DNA from: Halobacterium sp. DL1
GTDB taxonomy: Archaea; Halobacteriota; Halobacteria; Halobacteriales; Halobacteriaceae
Direction: 5' to 3'
Assembly (NCBI GenBank): GCA_000230955.3
Contig: CP007060.1
Coordinates: forward strand, 248,001-312,000
Length of the DNA: 64,000 nucleotides
Position 1 is the first letter of the stretch. Each line of letters starts with the position of its first letter. Shown here piece after piece: positions 42,277 through 51,440 of this stretch. The notes under the pieces are model-generated. The model did no database searches and had not been told where the DNA came from. It saw nothing but the letters and a program-made list of their open reading frames with translations. The position numbers and the translations under genes were made by a program.

Positions 42277-44136
42277 ATGTTCTGGCTGCCGCTCGTGGCC
42301 GCGAGCGGGACGCCGGCGGTGACGCCCCAGATGCTGGTCGTCTTCGCCGTCGTGCTCGGGGCCCTCGTGCTGTTCGTCACGGAGTGGCTCCCCATCGACG
42401 TCACCGCCATCCTCGTGATGGTGGTGCTCATCGTGCTCGGCGACTGGACGCAGGTGTCGACCCAGGAGGGCATCTCCGGCTTCTCGAACAAGGCGACGGT
42501 CGCCGTGCTCGCGATGCTCATCCTCAGTTCGGGGGTGAGCCGGACCGGCCTCGTCCAGATTATCGGCCGGAAGATGGCCGCGTTCGCGGGCACCAGCAAG
42601 CGCCGCCAGCTACTCGCGACCATCGGCGCCGGCGGCCCCGTTTCCGGGTTCATCAACAACACGCCGGTCGTCGCCATCCTCGTCCCGGTCGTCTCGGACC
42701 TCGCGCACAAGGGGAAGACGAGCCCGTCGAAGCTGCTCATCCCGCTGTCGTTCGCCTCGATGCTCGGTGGGATGTTGACGCTCATCGGGACGTCGACGAA
42801 CCTGCTCGCCAGCGAGACGGCCGCCCGCCTCGGCGAGTCACAGGGCATCGAGAGCCTCCACGCGTTCTCGATGTTCGAGTTCACGCAGCTCGGCGTCCTC
42901 GTCCTCGTCGTGGGGTCGCTCTACCTGTTCACGGTCGGCTACCGGCTGCTCCCCGAGCGCGTCCCGCCCGAGGACGACTACCTCACGGAGTACGAGATGA
43001 GCGACTACCTCGCTGAGGTGGTCGTCGGGGAGTCCTCGCCGCTCGTCGGGAAGACCGTCAGCGAGGCCATCGACGTGGACCGCTTCGACGCCGACGTCCT
43101 GCAGCTCGTCCGCGGCGACGAGCGGTTCATCAGGCCCATCGGCCAGAAGGTCATCCGACCGGGGGACGTCCTCGCCATCCGCACCGACCGGGACACTCTC
43201 GGCGGCATCTCGTCGGTCGACGACCTCTCGCTGGTCGGGACCCCGGAGACGGAGGACGAACTCGAACCGACGACCCAGGAGGAGCAGGCGCTCGTCGAGG
43301 TCGTCATCCAGTCGGGGTCGTCGCTCGTCGGGGAGACCCTGGCCTCGGCGTCGTTCCGCAACCGCTACGACGCGAACGTGCTGGCGTTCCGCTCGCGCGG
43401 CGAGACGCTCCACGAGCGCATGGACCGCGTCGAGATGCGCGTCGGGGACACGCTGCTCGTCCAGGCGCCTCGGGACAGCATCGACCGCCTCTCGACGAGC
43501 CAGGACTTCATCGTCGCCCACGAACCCGACGAACCCGACTACCGCAGCGAGAAGATTCCCCACGCAATCGCCGTCATCGTCGGCGTCGTCGTCGCGGCGA
43601 CGGTGACGCCGCTGCACATCGTTACCACCGCGCTCGGCGGCGTCGTGGCGATGGTCGCCCTCGGCGTTCTCCGCCCCGCGGAGGTGTACGACTCCGTCGA
43701 CTGGAACGTCATCTTCCTGCTCGCCGGTGTCATCCCGCTGGGCATCGCGCTCGAGCAGACCGGCGCCGCCGCGCTGCTCGGGTCGCTGGTCGCGTCGACG
43801 GGCACCGTCCTCCCCGCGGTCGGCGTGCTGTGGGTGTTCTACGTCTTCACAGGACTAATCACAGGCGTCATCAGCAACAACGCGAGCGTCGTGTTGATGA
43901 TTCCGGTGGCCGTCGAGGCGGCCGTCGACATCGGCGCGAACCCGTTCGCGTTCGTCCTCGCGGTGACGTTCGCCGCCTCGACGTCGTTCATGACGCCCGT
44001 CGGCTACCAGACGAACCTCTTCGTCTACGGCCCCGGCGACTACCGCTTCGGGGACTTCTTCCGGGTCGGCTTCCCGCTCCAGATGCTGCTCTCCGTGGTC
44101 ACCGTCGCGGGCATCGTCGCCTTCTGGGGGCTCTGA
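42277..44136 (+). CDS. SLC13-type permease with two RCK_C (TrkA-C) domains
   Basis: A 619-aa transporter of the CitT/ArsB (ion transporter) superfamily: N-terminal helices (about 12-190), two central TrkA-C regulatory domains (about 235-410) and C-terminal helices (about 430-619). SLC13 motifs FINNTPVVAIL (about 126-136) and ISNNASVVLM (about 530-539) mark the two hairpins. Substrates could be Na+-coupled dicarboxylates, sulfate or similar anions; the TrkA-C domains imply ligand control. The ATG at 42277 is preferred over an upstream TTG. Confidence 0.87.
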   Translation: MFWLPLVAASGTPAVTPQMLVVFAVVLGALVLFVTEWLPIDVTAILVMVVLIVLGDWTQVSTQEGISGFSNKATVAVLAMLILSSGVSRTGLVQIIGRKMAAFAGTSKRRQLLATIGAGGPVSGFINNTPVVAILVPVVSDLAHKGKTSPSKLLIPLSFASMLGGMLTLIGTSTNLLASETAARLGESQGIESLHAFSMFEFTQLGVLVLVVGSLYLFTVGYRLLPERVPPEDDYLTEYEMSDYLAEVVVGESSPLVGKTVSEAIDVDRFDADVLQLVRGDERFIRPIGQKVIRPGDVLAIRTDRDTLGGISSVDDLSLVGTPETEDELEPTTQEEQALVEVVIQSGSSLVGETLASASFRNRYDANVLAFRSRGETLHERMDRVEMRVGDTLLVQAPRDSIDRLSTSQDFIVAHEPDEPDYRSEKIPHAIAVIVGVVVAATVTPLHIVTTALGGVVAMVALGVLRPAEVYDSVDWNVIFLLAGVIPLGIALEQTGAAALLGSLVASTGTVLPAVGVLWVFYVFTGLITGVISNNASVVLMIPVAVEAAVDIGANPFAFVLAVTFAASTSFMTPVGYQTNLFVYGPGDYRFGDFFRVGFPLQMLLSVVTVAGIVAFWGL

Positions 44137-44165
44137 CGCGGGCGCCCGCCGTCAGAACGACCGGG

Positions 44166-44834
44166 TCACTCGAATTTGACGCCCACGTCGTGGAGCCCCT
44201 CGTTGTTGATGGCGAGGTTGATGAGCAGCGGCGTCAGCGACTCGACCTCGGCGGCGTTCGCCAGCGGTCCGGCGTCGAGCGCCCGGAGCCCCTCGATGCC
44301 CGACGCGAGGTCCGCGACGTTCCGCTTCGCGTCGCCGTCGTCCCCGACCACGAGCGTGTCCAGGTCGAGTTCCACGTCGAGGTTCGCGACGCGGTCCGCC
44401 GAGAGGTTGTGGAACGCGCCGACGACGGCCACCTCGTCGGGCGCGGCGTCCACGACCAGCCTGGTGACGCTGCCCGCCTCTGGCGGGTTGTAGCCGAAGC
44501 CGCCCTCTCGCTTCTTCATCCCGACCGCGGGCGAGACCAGCAGCGTGTCGTCGTCGAGTCGGTCCGCGATCTCGTGGACGAGGTCCGCGACGTGGTAGGC
44601 CGGCACCGCCAGCACGACGACGTCCGCGCGGTCGGCCGCCATCGCGTTCTCGAACCCCGTGATCTTCTTCTCGACGCCGCGGCTGTCGAGTTCGGTCTCG
44701 TACCCCTCGGCCTTCGCCCGCGCCTTCTCCGGGTCCCGCGAGCCGATGACGACCTCGTGGTCGGTGTGGTAGGCCCACCGGAGCGCGAGCGCTTCGCCGA
44801 TGTCGCCGGTTCCGCCGAGTAACGCGATTCGCAT
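44166..44834 (-). CDS. npdG: F420H2:NADP oxidoreductase NpdG
   Basis: A 222-aa enzyme that moves hydride between F420H2 and NADP. The NADP motif LLGGTGDIGEALALRW begins at residue 5; IGSRDPEKARAKA follows as the 2'-phosphate-binding strand, then LVSPAVGMKKREGGFGYNPPEAGS and GAFHNLSA. The ATG at 44834 matches the Rossmann start. It converges on the SLC13 gene 30 bases away. Together with cofE and the Mer-like reductase it makes a F420 theme in the window. Confidence 0.92.
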   Translation of the reverse strand: MRIALLGGTGDIGEALALRWAYHTDHEVVIGSRDPEKARAKAEGYETELDSRGVEKKITGFENAMAADRADVVVLAVPAYHVADLVHEIADRLDDDTLLVSPAVGMKKREGGFGYNPPEAGSVTRLVVDAAPDEVAVVGAFHNLSADRVANLDVELDLDTLVVGDDGDAKRNVADLASGIEGLRALDAGPLANAAEVESLTPLLINLAINNEGLHDVGVKFE

Positions 44835-44906
44835 ACTCGTGAGTCGCCGCGCACGCGAATAAGGATTGGTGGTACCGGCGGCTACCGACAAGGGGCGGCG
44901 CGCTGG

Positions 44907-45779
44907 TCAGTCCGAGTCGAGAATCGCGGGCAGGTCGTTCACGGAGTCCAGCACGCGGTCGGCGTCCGCGTCGTCGTACTTCCGCCGCCCCGAGTCGCCC
45001 GTGAGCCCGCCGGTCAGCACGCCCACGCCGTAGTAGGTCCGCTCGGCGTCGGCCTCCCGGGCGTTCACCGCCGTCTGCACGTCGTCGAGCGTGTCCCCGA
45101 CGAACACCACGCTGTCGGCGTCCGTGCGCTCGGCCAGTTCCACGAGCGCCCGGGGGTCGGGTTTCCCCTCGTCCCAGTCGTCCATCGTGAACCGGCGGTT
45201 CTCGGGGACGTCAAGGCCGGCGCGGTCGAGCGCGATGGTCGCCTCGTCGGCCGGCCGACCGGTCAGCACGCAGACCGGGTAGCGCTCGGTCAGCCACTCG
45301 ACCGTCTCTGGAGTGACCAGCACGGATTCGTCGTTGATGTAGCCCGGGGTGTCCAGTTCAGCCTCGCCACCCTCGAGCTCCTCGTACAGCGCCGACCCGA
45401 GGTAGAGCTGCTGGAACACCTCGCGCAGGCGGTCCGGGTCCCACTCGTCGAAGACGCGTTCCGCGGTGTCCGAATCGAGGCGCGCGCGTACGACCTCCTC
45501 CGCGCCGGCGAGGCCGCCGCCGCGCTCGGCAATCTCGTCGGTGAACGCGACCACGTCGCCGTCGTACCCCTCTCGCTTACTGAGCACGAACAGCGCCGCG
45601 GCGTCGGTGAGCGTCCAGTCGTTGTTGAACCCGCCCGCGTCCTTGAACTGCTGGACCGCGGCCTTCTCGATGGTGTCCCCGTAGACGTGCTCGACGGACT
45701 CGACGATGGCGCGCCGGTAGGAATCGGCCACGTCGACGAGCACCCCGTCGATGTCGAGCACGACTGCCTCGACTTGCAT
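44907..45779 (-). CDS. HAD-superfamily phosphatase (TIGR01548-like)
   Basis: A 290-aa HAD hydrolase. Motif I is [10 protein letters not shown] (about 7-16), motif II TGRP (about 171-174) and motif III-IV KPDPRAL...[11 protein letters not shown] (about 204-232). A larger cap domain lies between. It resembles TIGR01548, sometimes seen near histidine biosynthesis genes in haloarchaea. It is upstream of the npdG gene on the same strand, 72 bases apart. Substrate unknown. Confidence 0.85.
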   Translation of the reverse strand: MQVEAVVLDIDGVLVDVADSYRRAIVESVEHVYGDTIEKAAVQQFKDAGGFNNDWTLTDAAALFVLSKREGYDGDVVAFTDEIAERGGGLAGAEEVVRARLDSDTAERVFDEWDPDRLREVFQQLYLGSALYEELEGGEAELDTPGYINDESVLVTPETVEWLTERYPVCVLTGRPADEATIALDRAGLDVPENRRFTMDDWDEGKPDPRALVELAERTDADSVVFVGDTLDDVQTAVNAREADAERTYYGVGVLTGGLTGDSGRRKYDDADADRVLDSVNDLPAILDSD

Positions 45780-45807
45780 GCCCCCACCGAGGCCGCCCGG
45801 CGAGAAG

Positions 45808-46197
45808 TCAGTTACGCGTCCGCGCGACGAACAGCGTCCCCGTCTCGACGGTGCGCCGGTCGACGGGCACCGCCGGCTGGTCGCCGCCCAGGGTCGTGAA
45901 CAGGCACGCCGCGTCCGCCCGCTCGGCCACGTCGAGGAGCGCGCGGTGGAGCTCCGGCGGGCAGTTCAGCGCGTACACCGCGTCGGCGTTCGCGTACACC
46001 GCCGGGTCTGGGTCGGTCACGTCGTCGACGACGAACCGGACTCCGTCGGGGACCTCACGCTCGTGGACGTCCGTCGCCGTCACCGCGTGCCCGCTCGCCG
46101 CGAGCGTCGCCGCCACGTTCGGGCGCCGACCGATTCCGACCTCGACCAGGCGGTCGAACTCCGCGAGCACGTCGGCGACGTTGGGTGGTTTCCCCAC
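45808..46197 (-). CDS. UPF0146 family protein
   Basis: A 129-aa Rossmann-like protein. [30 protein letters not shown] (about 19-48) resembles a methyltransferase SAM site but the rest is short, as in UPF0146. The start is a GTG at 46197, set by a GTTAAAC box at 46222-46228 that would put transcription at the codon. It is divergent from amzA, with only 39 bp between the two start codons. Confidence 0.78.
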   Translation of the reverse strand: MGKPPNVADVLAEFDRLVEVGIGRRPNVAATLAASGHAVTATDVHEREVPDGVRFVVDDVTDPDPAVYANADAVYALNCPPELHRALLDVAERADAACLFTTLGGDQPAVPVDRRTVETGTLFVARTRN

Positions 46198-46236
46198 GCC
46201 GGGATGTTTATGTCTCGCGGCGTTTAACGTCACCTC
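46198..46236. promoter_or_regulatory. Divergent leaderless promoters of UPF0146 and amzA
   Basis: In 39 bp between opposite start codons, TTTATG (46207-46212) is the right distance to drive amzA on the plus strand, and GTTAAAC (46222-46228, minus strand) is the right distance to drive UPF0146. Each TATA box lies inside the initiation zone of the other, so occupancy should be mutually exclusive. Confidence 0.65.
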
Positions 46237-46758
46237 ATGCGCGTAGACATCGTCCCCGTCGGCGACGTGCCCGCGCAGGTCAAGCGCGAGGCCTCCTCGA
46301 GCCTCCGCTCGGTCTACGACTGCGACGTGGTCGTCGCCAGCGAACAAGAGGTTCCCCAGGGGGCGTACGACGACGCGCGAAGCCAGTACCGCGCCGCGGA
46401 ACTCATCGACCTCGCGACCCGCGTCAGCGACGGCGACAAGACCCTCGCCATCACCCCCGAGGACCTCTTCTACCGCCGCCGCAACTACGTCTTCGGCCTC
46501 GCGTACCTCGACGGCCGGGGCTGCGTCGTCTCCACCTACCGGCTCCAGACGTCGAGTGACGGCGGCTTCTCCGAGCGCCCCGCTGCCGACGTCTTCGACG
46601 ACCGCGTCCGCAAGGAGGTCGTCCACGAACTCGGCCACACGCTCGGCCTCGAACACTGCGACAACAACCGCTGCGCGATGAACTTCTCCCCCACCGTCCG
46701 GGAGGTCGACCGCAAGGAGGAGAACCTCTGCGGGAGCTGCCAAAGAACCGTTTTCTGA
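46237..46758 (+). CDS. amzA: Archaemetzincin
   Basis: A 173-aa zinc protease. The core motif HELGHTLGLEHC (His130, Glu131, His134, His140) is followed by a second metal site with Cys141, Cys146, Cys165 and Cys168 (CDNNRCAM...CGSC), the hallmark of archaemetzincins. Substrates are unknown. The mRNA is probably leaderless. The 73-bp repeat starts at the base after the stop codon. Confidence 0.92.
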   Translation: MRVDIVPVGDVPAQVKREASSSLRSVYDCDVVVASEQEVPQGAYDDARSQYRAAELIDLATRVSDGDKTLAITPEDLFYRRRNYVFGLAYLDGRGCVVSTYRLQTSSDGGFSERPAADVFDDRVRKEVVHELGHTLGLEHCDNNRCAMNFSPTVREVDRKEENLCGSCQRTVF

Positions 46759-46831
46759 CGGACCTTTTGCGCTGCGGGCTGGCTTCGCCAGCCCTCGGCA
46801 AAACCTCCACCAAAAGCACTCCTCGCTCACT
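46759..46831 (+). repeat. Stop-abutting repeat, copy B (after amzA)
   Basis: Begins CGGACCTTTTGCGCTG immediately after the amzA TGA stop, then hairpin GGGCTGGC/GCCAGCCC with loop TTCG, GGCAAAA, CCACCAAAAGCACTCCTC. It matches copy A (34798 down to 34726) with about eight differences in roughly 80 bases; four of these are the loop, which is the reverse complement of the other. The remainder of the 265-bp gap to the next gene shows only AGCG/CGCT-rich sequence. Confidence 0.75.
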
Positions 46832-47023
46832 TCGCTAGCGCTCCGTTCGCTCGTCGGCCTCCGCTCGTTCGCGTCGCTCACTCGCGGAGTGAATCGCGGC
46901 ACTCGGGTTCTTCGAACCGCTCGCGCCGCGAATGCTACAGTTTGCTGGTTAGTTCTGCTGTAGCTTCTCGGCGCACCCATCCGAGAACGGCCGGAATCGC
47001 CGGCCAGCCGGGCGTCCGCCCGG

Positions 47024-47917
47024 CTAGTAGTCGAGAAGTGACGCCGAAACGTTCGGAGAAAACGCTACTGGGGGTGTTTCAATCGCCCACAGGGAGGGGT
47101 CAGCGAGGGGCGAGAGACCGACTCCGAGCGGTCCGATACCGGGAACGTCAGTGCCGTTGACCGGTGGCGTCACCGTGGGGCCGGCTCCGGCCCCCTCACT
47201 CGCGTTTCCCGCTGCCACCGTCGTATTCACAACCGTCGTGGTGGCTGGCCCGTCAGTGGACGGGCCGTTTCCCGCTCCCGGCCCACCGGTAGCGGGTTTG
47301 CGGGACTCGTTGACCGGCGGTCCCGCGATGTCGCGGGCTATCGCCGCCATCTCCGTACCGGTGAGCTTGTCGGCGTCCGCCTGGATGCGGCCGAGAGCCG
47401 CGGTGTCGACTCCCCTCGACGCCAGCACGTCGGCGGGCAGGCCGCGCGCCGTCTCAGTGGTCCGGTTCGAGAGCCGGCGCACGGTCCTGATCTCGGTGGC
47501 TAGCTGCGCCATCTCCCCCCGGAACTGCCCGAGGGAGATGTCACCGTTCTGCCTGGCGTCGAGGAGCTCCTGCTTGCGCTCCCGGAGTTCGGCGAGCCGT
47601 GTCGTCAGGTCCTCGCTCTGCTCGGCGACGACCGCCGCCTTCGAGGCGTTCGAGTTCGCCGCGGCGACGCGGTGGCCGAACGTCCGCTCGGCCACCTCGC
47701 CGGCGACTTCCGCACCCTGAACGTTGACGACGCCGGCCAGCCGAGCGCCGGGCGCCGTCTCGTTCTCGCTCTCGTTGGTCTCGGTATCGTTCTCCTGCAC
47801 GTCGAACGTCGCTGCCGTGGTCGACGTCACCGACGTCTCGGCCACCGACCCGGCGGCCAGCGGCGCGCCGGTCGCCACGACGACGAGTGCAGTCACCAGC
47901 AGTACGGTCGCTCTCAT
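47024..47917 (-). CDS. Exported haloarchaeal protein with helical core (DUF7096-like)
   Basis: A 297-aa secreted protein. A signal peptide (MRATVLLVTALVVVATGAPLAAG) leads to an acidic Asn/Thr-rich stretch, a charged helical region (about 95-150, DLTTRLAELRERKQELLDARQNGD) that may form coiled coils, and a low-complexity Gly/Thr/Asn tail with many N-x-S/T sites. No catalytic motif is visible. The assignment to DUF7096 is tentative; it may be an envelope or S-layer-associated protein. Confidence 0.55.
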   Translation of the reverse strand: MRATVLLVTALVVVATGAPLAAGSVAETSVTSTTAATFDVQENDTETNESENETAPGARLAGVVNVQGAEVAGEVAERTFGHRVAAANSNASKAAVVAEQSEDLTTRLAELRERKQELLDARQNGDISLGQFRGEMAQLATEIRTVRRLSNRTTETARGLPADVLASRGVDTAALGRIQADADKLTGTEMAAIARDIAGPPVNESRKPATGGPGAGNGPSTDGPATTTVVNTTVAAGNASEGAGAGPTVTPPVNGTDVPGIGPLGVGLSPLADPSLWAIETPPVAFSPNVSASLLDY

Positions 47918-48061
47918 CTCGACCAGTCCTTGTGGCCTCCCGCCCTTATACCCGGGCGACCGTGCGGGCGACTTGTGTGGGATTAACGCCGATTAACTCG
48001 GGTTAAGAGATCGGGTTACAGGAGCTCAGTCGCCGTCTAACGGCAGAATAGGGATCGGGTG

Positions 48062-49894
48062 TCAGTTCGTGTAATAGTACTCGCCGTCGCGCTTCTGTTG
48101 TTTGTCCAGCTGGCTGCCGGGTTTGTTGATGCGCGGGCGGCCGAGGTTCTCGTCGCGGCGGAACGTCACGTCGAGGTTCGCGAGGAACTCGTTCATCCCC
48201 GAGCGCATCGCCTGCGGGGTCGAGGCGCGGCCGTGTTGAGCGGGCTCGCCGTCGAACACCATCAGGCGGTCGGCAGCCAGGTCGACCATGTAGATGTCGT
48301 GGTCGATGACCATCACGGTGGTCTCGCGGTTCTCCGCGAACCGCCGGATGGCGCGCGTGGCGAGCACGCGCTGCTCGACGTCGAGGTGCGCCGAGGGCTC
48401 GTCGAGGAGGTAGAGGTCGGCGTCCTTCGACAGCGTCGCGGCGATGGCGACGCGCTGGCGCTCCCCGCCCGAGAGGTCCGTGAGGTTCTGCTCGAGGATG
48501 CGCTCGAGCTGGAGCGGGTCGCCGATTTCGGTGTTCCAGTACGACGTGCCGAAGTCGTCCGTGATGGAGGAGAGGAACGCGTCGACACGCATGTGCTGGT
48601 CGGCCTCCACGTACTGCGGCTTGTACGCGATGTCGAGGCCGACGTCGAGGTCGTCGTCGGCCTCCCCGCCGACGGTGGTGGGTTCGAGGTCGCCCGCGAG
48701 CAGTTTCGCGAACGTCGACTTCCCGATACCGTTCGGCCCGACGACGCCCAGCACCTCGTTGCGGTGGATGTCGCCGCCGTCGACGGTGAGCGTGAACTCG
48801 CCCTCGCCGTAGGACTTCGCCATGTCCGGGTAGGAGATGAGCGTCTCCTGGCGGGAGGCGGGCCGCGGCGCGTGCTCCTCGAACGTGATGGCCTCCGGCC
48901 GGATGCGCATGTTCTCGTTGTCGAGGTAGCCCCGGAGGTACTCGTTGATGCCGTTGCGCACGCTCTTCGGCGTCGTGACGACGCCGTAGACCGAGGGTTC
49001 ACCGTACGCGACGTGGATGGAGTCCGCGAGCATGTCGAGGACGGCGAGGTCGTGTTCGACCACGAGCACGGCGCGGTCCTCCTCCTCGGCGAGTTCGCGG
49101 ACGATGCGCGCCGCGGTGACGCGCTGGCCGATGTCGAGGTACGGCGTGAGTTCGTCGACGAAGTAGAAGTCCGCGTCGCGAGCGAGCGTCGCCGCGAGCG
49201 CGACCCGCTGGAGTTCACCGCCGGACAGCGAGTCGATGGACTGGTCCATCACGGGGCGGATGGAGAGCCGGTCGACGAGGTCGTCGAGGACGTCTCGCTC
49301 GTCCGTACGTTCGAGGAGTTCGCGGGTCGTGCCGCCGAACTGCTCGGGAATCTGGTCGACGTACTGGGGCTTCTTCGCGACGCTGATATCGCCGTCGCGG
49401 ACCGCCGCGAGGTAGTCCTGGAGCTCGGTGCCGCGGTAGGCGTCGATGACCTCCTCCCAGTCGGGTTCGTCCTCGTGACGCCCGAGGTTGGGGGTGATCT
49501 CGCCCGCGAGCACGTTCACGGCGGTCGACTTCCCGATGCCGTTCGGCCCGAGTAGTCCCGTGACTTTCCCGGGTTCGGGGACCGGGAGGCCGTACAGCGA
49601 GAAGGCGTTCTCGCCGTAGCGGTGGGTCGGGTTGTCCTCGAGTTCCTGCGGGAGGTTGATGATCTCGATGGCGTCGAACGGGCACTTCTCGACGCAGATG
49701 CCGCAGGTCTCCCCGAGACAGATCTCCTCGGAGATGCGGACCTGGTCGGGGTCGCCGTCCTCGGCGTCGTCGCCGCGGAGCGTGATGCACTCCTTGCCCG
49801 TCCGGTTGGGCGGGCAGTAGTTCGCGCACTCGTAGTTGCAGCGGTCGGGCTGACACCTGTCCAGGTCGACGACCGCGATGCTGTCCTCCGCCAT
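48062..49894 (-). CDS. Ribosome recycling ATPase ABCE1 (Rli1)
   Basis: A 610-aa cytosolic protein that splits 70S ribosomes after termination. The N-terminus has two [4Fe-4S] clusters (CQPDRCNYECANYC and CLGETCGICVEKC). Two ABC domains follow, each with GPNGIGKST Walker A, and a LSGGE signature with hinge segments between. Conserved ABCE1 order and length. The start at ATG 49894 is after a GTTA; it is 2 bases downstream of the EMC6-like gene on the same strand. Confidence 0.95.
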   Translation of the reverse strand: MAEDSIAVVDLDRCQPDRCNYECANYCPPNRTGKECITLRGDDAEDGDPDQVRISEEICLGETCGICVEKCPFDAIEIINLPQELEDNPTHRYGENAFSLYGLPVPEPGKVTGLLGPNGIGKSTAVNVLAGEITPNLGRHEDEPDWEEVIDAYRGTELQDYLAAVRDGDISVAKKPQYVDQIPEQFGGTTRELLERTDERDVLDDLVDRLSIRPVMDQSIDSLSGGELQRVALAATLARDADFYFVDELTPYLDIGQRVTAARIVRELAEEEDRAVLVVEHDLAVLDMLADSIHVAYGEPSVYGVVTTPKSVRNGINEYLRGYLDNENMRIRPEAITFEEHAPRPASRQETLISYPDMAKSYGEGEFTLTVDGGDIHRNEVLGVVGPNGIGKSTFAKLLAGDLEPTTVGGEADDDLDVGLDIAYKPQYVEADQHMRVDAFLSSITDDFGTSYWNTEIGDPLQLERILEQNLTDLSGGERQRVAIAATLSKDADLYLLDEPSAHLDVEQRVLATRAIRRFAENRETTVMVIDHDIYMVDLAADRLMVFDGEPAQHGRASTPQAMRSGMNEFLANLDVTFRRDENLGRPRINKPGSQLDKQQKRDGEYYYTN

Positions 49895-49896
49895 CG

Positions 49897-50196
49897 TTAC
49901 AGGCTGACGCCCTCGGAGAGGAGCACGCCCCACGTGATGAACCAGAGCGCGAAGGTCATGAAGAGGACGTAGACGTGGTCTTTCGCCGAGAAGTCCGAGA
50001 TGTCGACGCCGAACAGCCGCATCAGGCCGAGTTCGACGGCGACCACGCCGAACATGACGAGCAGCCCCGTCCTGCTCGAGGGGTCGGTGACGACGGCCTC
50101 GGAGAGGAAGGCCGCCGCGACACCGCCCAGCGTGGCGATGGTGGTCACCTTCAGGCTCCGCTGGTGGGAAGCCTTCGGGTCCACAGTCTCTGTCAT
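49897..50196 (-). CDS. EMC6-like membrane protein
   Basis: A 99-aa protein with two or three helices: TTIATLGGVAAAFLSEAVV (about 20-38), LLVMFGVVAVELGLMRLFG (about 45-63) and YVLFMTFALWFITWGVLL (about 75-93). The pattern is that of haloarchaeal proteins annotated as EMC6-like, related to a subunit of the eukaryotic ER membrane insertase. Its stop is 2 bases before the ABCE1 ATG, so the two are one operon; a link to ribosome-associated membrane insertion is inference. Confidence 0.7.
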   Translation of the reverse strand: MTETVDPKASHQRSLKVTTIATLGGVAAAFLSEAVVTDPSSRTGLLVMFGVVAVELGLMRLFGVDISDFSAKDHVYVLFMTFALWFITWGVLLSEGVSL

Positions 50197-50320
50197 ACCA
50201 GTTCCTCCGGGAGCCTCTGTCAAAAGGCGTTCGCTTGCCGTACGCGAGCGTCCCGGCGAGGGGAGCCAGTCGTGGCAGACCCTCCCGCAGTTTTAAGCGC
50301 CTGGGGTGTTTCGATTCGTA

Positions 50321-50593
50321 ATGATGGCTGAAGACGACAGTGTGCTGGAGGACCTCCCACCGAGCGCGAAGCTCGTGTTCAAGGTACTCGAGTACGACGG
50401 CCCCCTCACGCAGAAACGAATCGTCGAAGAGACCATGCTCTCCGCGCGTACCGTCCGCTACGCGCTCGAGCGACTGGAGGACCGCGGCGTCGTCGACGAG
50501 GACATCTACTTCGCCGACGCCCGCCAGAGCCTCTACCAGCTCACCTGCGAGACCGACGACGCCAACGCCGAAGCCGACGCGGAAGCCGCCTAA
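50321..50593 (+). CDS. Winged-helix transcriptional regulator
   Basis: A 90-aa MarR/ArsR-like winged helix. The helix-turn-helix is GPLTQKRIVEETMLSARTVRYALERLEDRGVV (about 28-59), followed by a wing and a short acidic tail. A TTTTAAG box at 50292-50298 places the transcription start at the ATG, so the mRNA is leaderless; a second ATG follows at once (MMAED). The 3' end overlaps the convergent lipoprotein gene by 4 bases. Target unknown. Confidence 0.82.
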   Translation: MMAEDDSVLEDLPPSAKLVFKVLEYDGPLTQKRIVEETMLSARTVRYALERLEDRGVVDEDIYFADARQSLYQLTCETDDANAEADAEAA

Positions 50594-51375
50594 CTCTCTA
50601 CGCCGACAGCCAGTTCTTCGCTACCGCTCCCCCAGTCGGCAGTGACTCGCTCCTCGTTCTCGCCGTAGATGGGCACCCGAACCTCGACAGTACCCCGCTC
50701 TCCGGGCGCGACGTCCACCGCTCCGACGTCGTAGCCGCTGGTCGACTGTGACGTCGCCGCTGCGCGGAACGTTCCGGTGGTGCCGCCGCTGTTCTCCGCG
50801 GTCACGGTGACAGCCGCTTCGCTCCCCTTCTGGACTGTGTCGGGCACCGATGCGTCGGTCACCGCGAACTCTGCGGGGTCCGCCAGGAAGTCGAGTTGGG
50901 ACGCGTCGAGTTCGACGTCCCCGACGGCGCCACTCGCCGCGTTCACGGGGTCGGGAAGCGCGTACGTGACGATGGAGCGTTCGTCCGTATCACGCTGGGA
51001 GAAGACGGCGTCCGCACCGACGCTGCCGGCGACATCGCTGGCTGGGTAGTGTGACTGGCCGTCCAGCGCGAGTCCCTGGTGGTGTTCGTCGGCGACGAGC
51101 GCGAAGACGAACAGGGGGCCGCTCCCCGTCACCGTGTACGCGTTGAAGTGCGACCCGGCGTAGAGGTACGTGAACGACCGGCCGACCCAGACGTCGCCGA
51201 CGGCTGGAACCGACGTGGTCGTCGTCGTTTGCGTGGTCGATTCGTCCGTCGTCGTGGACGGCTCTGTCGTCGAGCGCTCCGTCGTCGGTGTAGCAGAGTT
51301 GCCCGCACTGGTACACCCGGCGAGCGCCGCAGAGGAGAGTCCTGCAGCGGACGCGAGGAACTGTCGTCGTCGCAT
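50590..51375 (-). CDS. Tat-exported lipoprotein, unknown function
   Basis: A 261-aa lipoprotein. The Tat motif RRRQFLAS leads to a lipobox ALAGC with Cys21. Then comes a Thr-rich (TTTTT) linker, probably O-glycosylated, and a soluble domain with beta-rich GVDV/AVTVTAENSGGTTG segments near the C-terminus typical of CARDB-like Ig folds. No catalytic motif recognised. Confidence 0.72.
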   Translation of the reverse strand: MRRRQFLASAAGLSSAALAGCTSAGNSATPTTERSTTEPSTTTDESTTQTTTTTSVPAVGDVWVGRSFTYLYAGSHFNAYTVTGSGPLFVFALVADEHHQGLALDGQSHYPASDVAGSVGADAVFSQRDTDERSIVTYALPDPVNAASGAVGDVELDASQLDFLADPAEFAVTDASVPDTVQKGSEAAVTVTAENSGGTTGTFRAAATSQSTSGYDVGAVDVAPGERGTVEVRVPIYGENEERVTADWGSGSEELAVGVES

Positions 51376-51440
51376 TGCCCGAGTCGACTCGGCCGTCCGA
51401 CAAGTGCTTTCGGGCCTGCCGGACCGTCTCGCGGCCGTTC

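Noticed and set aside
45808-46980. Long 390-aa frame joining UPF0146 to upstream sequence
   Set aside because: The upstream part is antisense to archaemetzincin and to the stop-abutting repeat; the GTG at 46197 with its TATA box explains the gene.
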